Source: Kalmusia sp. IMI 367209
Taxonomy: Eukaryota; Ascomycota; Dothideomycetes; Pleosporales; Didymosphaeriaceae
DNA: 64,000 nucleotides
Direction of reading: 5' to 3'
Assembly: GCA_027946365.1 (NCBI GenBank)
Contig: JAPEUQ010000004.1
Coordinates: forward strand, 3,534,001-3,598,000
Shown here: positions 35,946 through 45,095 of the stretch, one piece after another
Numbering within the stretch: the first letter of the stretch is position 1
Layout of the letters: each line of letters starts with the position of its first letter
Notes under the pieces: model-generated
Databases searched by the model: none
What the model was told of the DNA's origin: nothing
Seen by the model: only the letters and a program-made list of their open reading frames with translations
Translations under genes and position numbers: made by a program

Positions 35946-36816
35946 TCAATCAATTCCCACAGGGTCTCGCCTCATTAGATACACATTACTTATCTCACTG
36001 CCGTCCCCTTTAACATCCAACCCCAAAGTGACAACAACCTCAAATCCACATTTCCCGAACAGCGCCTTCGACGAGTCCTTCGTGCCGACGTATGTCGCAG
36101 CGCCAGCCTGATCAGCAATCGTGTTGCAGTGTTCCGTCATCCAGGTACCAATTTTGCGGCCTTGGTAGGCGGGTAGGACAAATGTGCCACGACGGTCTAT
36201 CGCAGTCATTAGAGATGCCGCATTGGGGAAAGAGTTGAGGGGCACGAAGTGGGGTGCGTTGCCTTCGCCCACTAACGGGCCGTCTTCAAAAGTTTATCTT
36301 CAAGCGGATAGCATGTAGTAGTAAAAACGTGACCTACGGCAACATTTCGACGGATCAATTCCCAGTCTCGCAAGCGCACCGCCCCAGCGGTCGAAGTATA
36401 GCTCTGCTAAACGGTCGTCTAAACCGGGAAGTTCCGGTTTCTTCGTACTTGTGAATGTTTGGCGATACTCGTCTGTCAGACTTTCGTCTGGGGGCACAAA
36501 GAGTGCAGTCCACCCGACCAGAGTTCTACAAAGCCATCAGTCCCCGTGAGAGGTGATGCATAGGAGATTTGCAATACCCGGTAGATTTATCGGCTACTTT
36601 GGTATATTTGCAGTATGAAAGCGTGAAACGTTTTTTATGAATCGAGTACAAGAGGTCAGACTGATGTTCCTGGGCAACGTTGCGCATCATGTGGGACCAG
36701 ATAGGGTCGGTGCGCCAGTCGTCGATTGACATGGCAATTATAGCGGGGATGTCATGTTCTGTGGCTGCTGTTAACTCGAAATCTTCTCGATTAATCGGTC
36801 CGGAGCTGGGATGCAT
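35946..36816 (-). CDS. GNAT-family N-acetyltransferase, 254 aa
   Basis: Three exons: 36816-36578, 36525-36338 and 36283-35946. Introns of 52 and 54 nt join in phase and carry branch-like motifs. The N-terminal third has FELTAATEHDIPAI, typical of GNAT beta1-alpha1. The core strand TGTLVGWTALFVPP follows. In the last exon GTFVLPAYQGRKIGTWM is the acetyl-CoA-binding motif A (Q/R-x-x-G-x-G/A variant), followed by GAATYVGTKDSSKALFGKCGFE, the usual motif B with its KCGF end. These fungal GNATs acetylate small molecules or proteins; the substrate cannot be told. The protein looks cytosolic. Confidence 0.85.
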
Positions 36817-37703
36817 CTTCTTAATGGTTTACCAACGCGTTTTGGTTCAACGGCCAAGGCTCTCGGTAAATCGTCAGTGCTGTGGTGGGTTTGGGTTTCC
36901 TTGGACGTTGGAAAAAACATCTTACACCGGCCGCTTACGAAGCGAGGTAGAATAGGGTAAAGAGCAGCGCACACAGAGGGTAGACTGTTCCTGAGTCATG
37001 TTCGAGGATCGAATAGCTCTACAGCACGATATAATGCATGATACGCGTAACGACAAGGCACTAAAGCTGCTGAATGACAAGTTGCTGTATACACACTTCG
37101 GTCGAATGTTTAGCCTCATACAATAATCATAAAAATATGGATACCAAGAGCCCAATTCTTCCTGCTAAATACCGGTCGGCTCTCATACATGAACCGTCGC
37201 AGCCACTTCCTCCTAGTAACAATTTTTTCCCCCAGCCGAACCCCTCGTTTGCGCCTCGACATGAACCTATTGCATAGTTGCCTAGCTACTAATCCCCTTT
37301 CGATTGATTTTCGAGCCGCTACGCGCCCAATGCTACCTTCCTTAATGCACCAAGGATGCGGCCCACCTTCAGAATCAAGTTCTTGGCCGCTGACACATAC
37401 GAGGGCTTTAGTAGAATGCGGTTAGCCTAGGGGCCACTACAACTTCGTTCTGGAACCGTCGCCCTGGCCGGGACCCACTTGGCGCCATCTTATTTCGCGA
37501 CAAGCTTGGAGGATCATCTTTAAATTCGAGGTGGTGCCCATGGTCGTGAGAGGTGATCGCATCAGCTTTCGAGATTTTTCCGGTCGTTTCGTTCGTGGGG
37601 TCAGTCACTCTTTACATCTACACACTCATTAATAGTCACGCTTCGAGCTATTTGCAAACTACATTAATACCTTCTTAATTATACCATCATCCAAACATTC
37701 ACA
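36817..37703. other. Divergent promoter region
   Basis: This lies between the GNAT gene (minus) and the GPI-anchor-like gene (plus). No further coding sequence is supportable. Confidence 0.4.
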
Positions 37704-38402
37704 ATGCGCTCCTTCGTTATCGCCTCTCTGGCTGCCGTCGCGCTTGCCGACACCCAAATCAAATTCTTCCTGCCTGGCATGGACTCCGCGGACGATGGCG
37801 GTGTCGATCCCGTTGCTAGCATCGTCAAAGCCGACGCTTCCACGACTGTCATGGCGCTCGCATGCCCCACCAATGCCGACGACACCGAATGTGGCTGGGG
37901 GCAAAACGACATTACCATCTCCGTCATCCAATCAACCATCTATTCGGTCAGCCTCGAGGCGCAAAGCGTGGCTTTCGAGTGCACCTCCAAAAAGGACATG
38001 AGCTGCACGGCAGCCATCGCCATGGAGCTCACCGATGCCGGAAGTGAATTCACGGCGGGAAGCGATGGAATGGCCACGGGTACGACGGTGTACCCGAGCG
38101 ATGAGGTTGTATTCCAGACGGCAAGCGTGACTGCGGGACAGGAGAAGTTGAGCGGTGGTGCGGGTGCTGCTTCAGGCAGTGCTTCAAAGACGGCAAAGGA
38201 GACGACAGCGGCAGAGACGGGGGCTTCGTCCACACTGGCCACGAGTATTGCGTCAACCGGTGCATCGCCGAGTTCTACGGGTGCGTCGCCCACGGGCAGT
38301 GCTGCTCCGGCTGCTGTTACTACTGGCGCAGCTTCGAAGTTCGGTATCGAAGGCGCTGCGTTGCTTGCGCTGGCTGGTGCTGCTGCCGTGCATGTCTTGT
38401 AA
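37704..38402 (+). CDS. GPI-anchor-like Ser/Thr-rich surface protein, 232 aa
   Basis: Single exon, ATG at 37704 in CACAATG context. The signal peptide is MRSFVIASLAAVALA. The mature part has a globular domain of about 125 residues with four Cys, then a low-complexity Ala/Ser/Thr/Gly stalk (about 145-210) suited to O-mannosylation. The C-terminus is hydrophobic (AALLALAGAAAVHVL) after a small-residue site (GAAS), as in GPI anchor signals. The architecture is common in fungal wall proteins of unknown function. Codon use is strongly GC-biased, suggesting high expression. An AATAAA polyadenylation-like signal lies at 38460. Confidence 0.85.
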   Translation: MRSFVIASLAAVALADTQIKFFLPGMDSADDGGVDPVASIVKADASTTVMALACPTNADDTECGWGQNDITISVIQSTIYSVSLEAQSVAFECTSKKDMSCTAAIAMELTDAGSEFTAGSDGMATGTTVYPSDEVVFQTASVTAGQEKLSGGAGAASGSASKTAKETTAAETGASSTLATSIASTGASPSSTGASPTGSAAPAAVTTGAASKFGIEGAALLALAGAAAVHVL

Positions 38403-39019
38403 GACTAGAACGGTGACTAAAAACCATGGGTGCTATACATTAGTCTTGATACATGAGTAATAAAACAGAAATGACTCTAGACGATTGATCTGGAGCCTTA
38501 GAAAATGACAAAGAGTGCAATCTCCCAACAGCCTTGTTGACCAACTAACATTGAAAGCAGCTGCATCAAGTAATTATTTTAGTCTCATTGCGCTTGGAGT
38601 GTTCGTCTACATTAAGCACCAGATCTAACTACATTGAGAACCAACCAAAGAGTTATGATCTTCAATAATCTCCACCTTTATATTCTTATGTAAGTCCAAT
38701 CAGCTGAAATCTCAATTCACGCTTGCTTATACTAGCACAGTTCGGAAGAGGACCTCTGCGGCGCCAGAACTGCTGTACTTGAAGCTCTCTCCGCAGTTTC
38801 CCCGTTATTTGGCTCAATCAATCATGATTTCCCGCGCCACAAGGCCAGTAGTAGGTGTCTATCTCGCTACCCCACGGCTATACTTCGTCTTGACAGCGTA
38901 TATGAATCTTCCTGAGTTTGGTAGAGGCTCCAATATCAGACTATTCATTTTTGGTTCTGAATAGGAGCGGGGGCTCGGCCTCAAATGCCAATCGCTGAAT
39001 TAATGGTGCAACCGACTCG
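38403..39019. other. Intergenic region
   Basis: No gene is visible. It includes the 3' region of the GPI-anchor-like gene. Confidence 0.4.
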
Positions 39020-39318
39020 TATCTTGTGAGGGATGTTCGGTTGACATTAATCATGTTGATTTTGAAATTGACCCAAATTTACTTTTGCGGGTTGCGTTCT
39101 GAGATCTCTGAGAAGGCCTGTTGGCACACCCTCTGCAATTCTTTCCCCGCCTCTTGCGGAGTTTGCAGCGGTGCGGGAACCGGCGTCGACAAGTGATAGA
39201 TTGGTGTTTATGGCACTCCGATAAATGTACTTCAACAGTATAAGACTCGACGATCGATTCCCAGATCTTAGCACGAAGCTCGAATGGCAGACGAGGGAAT
39301 GGATAAAAGGTAGCCATG
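39020..39318 (-). pseudogene. 2EXR-domain protein, frameshifted relic
   Basis: The frame beginning MATFYPFPRLPFELRAKIWE and running through SYTVEVHL (from ATG 39316) is the start of a 2EXR domain, a fungal domain of unknown function. The conserved continuation VPAPLQTPQEAGKEL and QAFSEISERNPQK lies in a different frame at about 39205-39085. It is then interrupted by TAA where an aromatic residue is expected, and family-like sequence IWVNFKINM continues after it. So at least one frameshift and one nonsense change break the gene. No remaining C-terminal region can be followed. Intact members usually extend for about 250-400 residues. Confidence 0.65.
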
Positions 39319-39329
39319 TTGTTGCAGTG

Positions 39330-41125
39330 TATACAGAGGTCTCTCGGTGAATGCTGGTGTACTGTGAGTTCCTGCTGAGTTTTAGCTTGGAAGCAAAGTG
39401 AGAGGCTTTTTAATCTCATTCTGTTATAATTGAAAGTGTTGCGGTGTCGAGGTCTTATGAGGGGTTCTCCACACCCTACGCACACATATGTTGATCTCAA
39501 TTGTAAGCCTTGAAGGTATCAATCATATTCAATCGTTAAGCAGGCGAGCATCAACGGAACGCAAAGCACGATGAAGTTATTTATGGCAGTTCCGATCGTA
39601 ACAAGCACAGTGAATTTAGCGCGAGTCTGACTATGTGGACGGCTATGGGGTGTTATATTAGACATCCACAGTCGCTGGATTTTGGAGTAAAATTTGAGCC
39701 TGGATGGCGGTGCATCCTTCACTATCCTGAATTGGAAGAATAGTGGCTATCTTTAGGCTTATGGCTTTTGGGTATACAACAGAAGAATTGGTGCTGGTGT
39801 GGCACTGATGTGGTGGCGAATGGACTATCAGTCAGACGGATTGCAATACGGGTGACAAAAATACGATTTATAGGGGAAAGGGCCTTGTAGATTCGTTTGA
39901 GGCCCTGGAAAATTCTGAGTCGGCTTCAAGTATTAGAAGTGTAGAGATAAGCTGATCTTCTCTTTCTCGGCGGATGGCATTTCTGATTCTATAGCTATTG
40001 CATGCCTTCACTTTGGTCTACAATGGTTCAGCAAAAGGATGTTTCAGCGAAATTAAATAGTAGATGCGTCAAAGTGAGAAGAACATTCCTCGATAGAATC
40101 GATGTTCTCAGTGAAGATTGCGATTGATCACACGATTGCATCACACCAACCACGAGGCTTTTCAACCTACAAAGTGTGAGGTCCATAGCGGACATGTACC
40201 CCTCGTTATGTTGTGACCGAGTTATGGGCGAATACAGATGCTTGTATCAGTCTTTTGTGAGACACCTGTGCTGCGATAACGAGTCAATAGGCAAGCGCAA
40301 TGATACCGCACGGCAGTACGACGGACCCTTTTCCAAATCTGACAGCTAGATTCGGTTCCAGCGCCATAAGAGGAGTCTAGGAGTCGACCAAGTGCCGAGA
40401 CCCGCCAGAGGCTTAACACGAACAAGCTCGCACACAACCGAGGCTCCAGCGGGCCCCGCCGCGCACCGCTTTCCTCCCCACGCCTCTCCGCACGCTCCCA
40501 TTGGCCAATCCCGACACTTCTTATCGCATTACGCACGCTGTTCGCCTCTGCGCGCAACAAAATCGACCGTAGGAATGCCACCGGGAAGATACGAGGCAAG
40601 CCGGCGCGGCTTCTCAGCCGCACGAGCACGATTCCCAGGATACTGGGTGACAGGTTCCCAGGTGTCACGGCAGGACGCACAATCGCACATCACCCGCAGC
40701 TACCCATGCCTCGATGTGATGAGTGCGAGGGAGCGCACGCGGACAACATCGGCAGGGGGAGCTTTCCGACAGGATTGACAGGCGGCGGTCGACGCCTCCC
40801 ATCCAGCTACACATTTCCTTATCGCGTTAGCTTTATCATTCGCATTCTGGATCTGTTCTGGATCCGATCTGCGTCGCGATATCTGGATATACATATGGGC
40901 CGGCGCTCCGTTCGTGTCTCTCGTGGTCCTCACACACGACACACCGGTTCCGTTTCACGGTCGGTTTCTCCAAGGTCCGTGGAACCGTGCCCTAATTACG
41001 GCATAATTTCGACGACGACAACGACGACGACGGCACAGCTAGCGTCGTGGAGGCCACGATACCTCAACACCAACACCAACACCACAATTGGAAAGCTATA
41101 GTGGAAGACATTCGATCAAGTCAAG
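39330..41125. other. Intergenic region with GC-rich promoter part
   Basis: No gene is supported. The segment 40.4-41.1 kb is notably GC-rich and holds the upstream region of the permease gene, with CCAAT and GATA-type sites. Short microsatellite-like runs (ACGACGACG... near 41010-41033 and ACCAAC repeats near 41068-41090) lie just before the permease start. Confidence 0.45.
40500..40838 (+). promoter_or_regulatory. CCAAT and GATA-type sites upstream of NCS1 permease
   Basis: ATTGG at 40500 abuts CCAAT at 40505-40509. Three HGATAR-type sites are seen as TTATCG (40521, 40819) and TTATCA (40833); the last two are 14 nt apart, about 290 nt before the start codon. GATA factors of the AreA class control nitrogen-source transporters in filamentous fungi, so nitrogen regulation is a reasonable inference. 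Confidence 0.3.
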
Positions 41126-42836
41126 ATGGCAAGAGACTCCCCCATCGATATCGAGAAAGACGCTGTGCGCTACGGCGACACTAGCAGCGATGGCGCCGTG
41201 CCTGGCGAAACCTTCGAGTATGGCACGAGCATGTACGCGAAGATGCAGCGATTTGCGGGTAAGCTGCATGTTGAGCAGAGAGGCATCGAGAGGGTGCCCG
41301 ATGATGAGAGGGATGATCATTCACTGCTGAATGTAGGGACTATGGTAAGTTTGGCCTTATGATCCAAGAAGGAATGAGCGCCCTATATAGAGGCATAGGA
41401 AGAGAGAATATGCAAGATGAAGCTGGAGGAAATGGGATTGGATTCGAGCTGACATCTCTCCAGTGGCTCTCCGCCAACATGGTCGTCTCCTCTTTCGCCA
41501 TCGGCCTCCTCGCGCAAAAGCTCTTCTTCCTCGGCTTCGTCGACGCCATCCTCACATGCCTCTTTTTCAATCTCATCGGTGTCATCCCCGTCTGCTACTT
41601 CAGCACCTTCGGCCCGCGCTTCGGTTTGCGCCAAATGGTCCTGTCACGCTTCTGGTTCGGCTGGTGGGGCGTTAAGCTCATCGCCTTCTTCAACGTGCTT
41701 GCTTGCATCGGCTGGTCGTCGGTCAACTCCATCGTCGGCGCGCAGCTCATCCACGCTGTCAACAATGACGTCCCTGGATTCGCCGGTATCATCATCATTG
41801 CCATATGCACGCTGTGCGTTACCTTCTTCGGGTACAAGGTTGTGCACGCGTATGAGTTCTGGAGCTGGATCCCAACCTTCATCGTCTTCCTCATTATCCT
41901 GGGCGAATTCGCGCATTCGGGCGACTTCGTGAACATCCCCATGGGCGTGGGCACGAGCGAGTTGGGCGGCGTGTTGAGCTTTGGGAGCATTGTGTATGGG
42001 TTTGCGACCGGGTGGACGAGCTATGCGGCCGATTACACCGTGTATCAGCCAAAGAATCAGTCAAGGTGGAAGGTTTTTCTTGCCGTCTGGCTTGGACTCA
42101 TGATCCCCCTGCTCTTCACCGAGTTCCTCGGAATCGCTATCATGACGGCGACGACGATCAACGACGGGAACAACCGCTATATGGAGGGGTATACGGCTTC
42201 TGGAACGGGAGGACTCCTCGCGGCTGTTCTTTTCCCACCGCTAGGCGGCTTCGGAAAGTTCTGCTTGGTCGTCCTGGCGCTCAGCATCATCGCGAACAAC
42301 TGTCCGAACATCTACTCGGTGGCGCTCACCATGCAGGTTCTTGGGCGGTGGACGCAGCGCGTTCCCAGGTTCGTCTGGACGGCTCTCGGTACTGGGGTGT
42401 ACATTGCGATTGCGATCCCGGGATACTCACATTTCGAGGAGGTGCTTGAGAACTTTATGAATTTCATCGGTAAGTCTACGCCTCCATTCCTTGGAAGTAG
42501 CCCTGCTGACATTACTAAGGCTACTGGCTCGCTATCTACGAAGGCATCGCTTTCTCGGAGCATCTCCTTTATCGCCGTAGCATGTTGGCCTACGACCCCG
42601 CCGATTACGATCGGCCGTCGAGCCTTCCTCCAAGTATCGCTGCTGTCTTTGCATTCTGCTGCGGTGTTGCAGGTATGGTGACGGGCATGAGTCAAGTGTG
42701 GTTTGTGGGGCCAATTGCCTTGCATGCCGGTGAGGCGCCTTACGGAGGCGATGTTGGGTTTGAGCTTGGCTTCGCATTCGCGTTCGTGAGTTATGCTATT
42801 GCGCGATATTTTGAGAGGAAGTATTTTGGGCGATGA
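41126..42836 (+). CDS. NCS1-family nucleobase/cation symporter (Fcy2-like purine-cytosine permease)
   Basis: Three exons: 41126-41344, 41464-42469 and 42520-42836; 513 aa. The first intron (119 nt) is unusually long for this window but ends in a classic CTGAC...CTCCAG. A cytosolic N-tail of about 70 residues (GIERVPDDERDD) is followed by about 12 hydrophobic segments. Family landmarks are MWLSANMVVSSFAIG (TM1), GVIPVCYFSTFGPRFGLRQMVLSRFWFG, WSWIPTF, the GWTSYAADYTVYQP block in the middle, and NCPNIYSVALTMQ. The protein sits in the plasma membrane and imports cytosine, purines or related compounds with protons or sodium; the exact substrate is not readable. Convergent with the propeller hydrolase across about 100 nt. 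Confidence 0.92.
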
Positions 42837-42937
42837 ACGAAGACTGAGGATCAAGATGGTGGAGCTCATATTTTTCAAAGAAAATTAATTTGAACATTCG
42901 ATAATATATTCATCGGAATTATATCGCTACTTGGATA

Positions 42938-44053
42938 TCATAGCTTGCTAATATCCATGACAGAAACCTGTACCTTATTCGTCGTGCTTGGGGGCAACTG
43001 TCCACCGCCCATGATAAGCAACTTCGTCGGATCCCTTAGCACCCTCAAATGCCTTGTGTAATGTGTCGCCTCGGGCGAAGCAACCTTCTTCCAGCTTCCC
43101 TGTCCAAGCTGTGTGTTCACAAAGATCTCGCTATTCGAGTGACCCGACGCAATGATCGTGCCGTTCGCGCCGCCAACCGGACTCCAGACCACATAAGGCG
43201 AGCCTGTGGGAATCGTGCCGTCAGTAGCCTTCAATACCTGGCCGGTCGCGGCGCCGAACTTTTCCGGGTCTGATACGATCTTGTAGTAGACGGGGAACGA
43301 GTAGCTGGAGAAGCCGGGACCGCCGCCGTATTCATAAGTCATGATGAATTTTCCGTTGGGCAAATGTGCGATAGTCGGCATACCGGGACGATCAGTGTAC
43401 GTCGGGTAGACGACATCGTCGATGACGGGGCCCCATTTCTTGAGATCGGTGGTCGTTTGGTGCACCATCTTCTGGCCATGAGTCGTGTTGGCTCGCTGAT
43501 CAGAGTAGTAGCAGATGAGCGTATTCTTGTGCTTCATCAGAAACGGCTCCCAAACCGGAGTCTCGCCATTGTTGGGCTTTGCAACGCCTCCAGCTGCGAT
43601 GTGTGAGACGAATTTCCATGTTGCGCCGCTGTCTGTGGACGCATAGAGTTCGATTTGTGTCTTGGAGAGATCGGTTGGGATGGACGATCCGGAGAGGAGG
43701 ACGGTTCCTGCTGGGTAGCCGCCTAGGGGCTCGGGGAGGACATAGAGGAAGGGCTGATAGCGCAGACCCCAGCCGTTGACTGTGTCTTGGACTCTCGACA
43801 GCTCCTTCCATGTGTACCCTTGGTCGGTGGACTTGTAGATGGGGAACCAGACCTTGGGAGGTTCTGGACTATAGTTTTCCCATGTAGCAAGGAGGTCACC
43901 ATTCGGCAATTGTGCAGTGCGGGCGTAAAGGACGCGTGGGTCGGTGTAATTAGAAGGAGGCGTGAATACGATGCGACGCGAGAAGGTGGTAGGCGCTCGA
44001 GCTGCGACGAGGGAGCTTAAGCCCAACAACGAAAAAATGCTCGTGAGCTTCAT
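42938..44053 (-). CDS. Secreted Asp-box beta-propeller hydrolase (GH93-like exo-arabinanase family)
   Basis: Single exon, 371 aa; start ATG at 44053 gives a signal peptide (MKLTSIFSLLGLSSLVAA). Two clear Asp-box/BNR motifs, STDQGYTWKELS and STDSGATWKFVS, mark blades of a sialidase-type beta-propeller. Other blocks are RTAQLPNGDLLATWENY, YYSDQRANTTHGQ and MTYEYGGGPGF. The size and sequence style fit fungal GH93 (exo-1,5-alpha-L-arabinanase), an enzyme of pectin side-chain breakdown. A generic BNR-repeat hydrolase is the alternative. Secretion plus strong codon bias suggests a role in plant-wall degradation. Confidence 0.75.
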   Translation of the reverse strand: MKLTSIFSLLGLSSLVAARAPTTFSRRIVFTPPSNYTDPRVLYARTAQLPNGDLLATWENYSPEPPKVWFPIYKSTDQGYTWKELSRVQDTVNGWGLRYQPFLYVLPEPLGGYPAGTVLLSGSSIPTDLSKTQIELYASTDSGATWKFVSHIAAGGVAKPNNGETPVWEPFLMKHKNTLICYYSDQRANTTHGQKMVHQTTTDLKKWGPVIDDVVYPTYTDRPGMPTIAHLPNGKFIMTYEYGGGPGFSSYSFPVYYKIVSDPEKFGAATGQVLKATDGTIPTGSPYVVWSPVGGANGTIIASGHSNSEIFVNTQLGQGSWKKVASPEATHYTRHLRVLRDPTKLLIMGGGQLPPSTTNKVQVSVMDISKL

Positions 44054-45095
44054 CTTGGAGGAATTGACGAATTGGCCGATCAGATGGTGTAGTACCAAAC
44101 GATCGGGGCACTCGATCCATATATACGGTCGAGAGCCTCTTCTCGCTCGTGGTCATATCCTGGTCGCGCACAACAAATTCCCCGGATTTGCCTCCGCCAT
44201 CGAGTATCACGCGGGGGCTGAGCACGGGCATCGGAAAAATGAAGGTCGTTGTTGCGGGGCTATACGCGGAGGTGGTGCTAAAGTAGGTACAGGTGAGTTC
44301 TGCCGGCTTGGGTAATGGAGCAATTGGGCCGAGCCGAGGGAGCGAGAAGCGTGGATAGGTGGAATTTCTAGACTGTGGCATCTTAGTTGCTAGTTAGTCT
44401 AGGAGACAATGACGTGAATGAGAGTTTTTATGAGCGTAGTAGAAGTAAGATTCGACCTCGGGTTGTTGTTGGGCGAGTATGTTGCCGATTTTGGGACAGG
44501 TGCGTGGCGAGCAAGGGAAGGAACCGTGACCGTGACTGCCAGCGAAGTATGCCACAACCTTAATCCAACTTCATCTTTATGCTCCTACGCCGCTTCCACA
44601 GAGATGAACTTTCGCAAAGAATCGCACAAACGATATATATCACTCCCTCATGAGATTGCCTCATTTCCAAAGCGTTGGTGTTGTTTCCCAGGAAGACCCT
44701 ATTCCGACCCTGCGATAATTCCGTGTTTCTACGAGACCAAGTACCAGCGACGCAGAATTCCCCTCCCCAATGCAGAGAGGATCTACTACAGGCACCAACC
44801 AACGATAAGGTTCAGTGAGAAGTGAGCGTGAGGCAACCGACTAACAGTTCAGTTGGAGTTCGTCGGCAGTGCCCGTCCATGGGCCAATCATGGTCCGTGA
44901 CACGCAGCCACGTTCTCCCCACCTGTGGGAATTTGTGGCAGTGCAGCGAGGATGCCTTGACGATTGCCCTGCACATCACCATCCGCAGCTGACTGCAGCC
45001 TATTCAACAAAAGGCAACATGGCTGCGCTGCACTTGCTCGATCTTGCGCCCCTCAGGCACCTCTGCATTGCGCGACGCAGCGAACGGGAATCATC
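44054..45095. other. Divergent promoter region
   Basis: About 1 kb between the propeller hydrolase (minus) and the large membrane-associated protein gene (plus). An ATG-initiated minus-strand frame from 44381 of moderate length overlaps the hydrolase start. I do not recognise it and consider it more likely spurious. Confidence 0.35.

Noticed and set aside
40222..40680. Minus-strand frame of about 150 codons
   Set aside because: It lies in GC-rich promoter sequence where stop codons are rare; composition is Arg/Ser-rich and no family is recognisable.
43950..44381. ATG-initiated minus-strand frame of 143 codons
   Set aside because: It overlaps the start of the propeller hydrolase in another frame and matches no family; most likely spurious.
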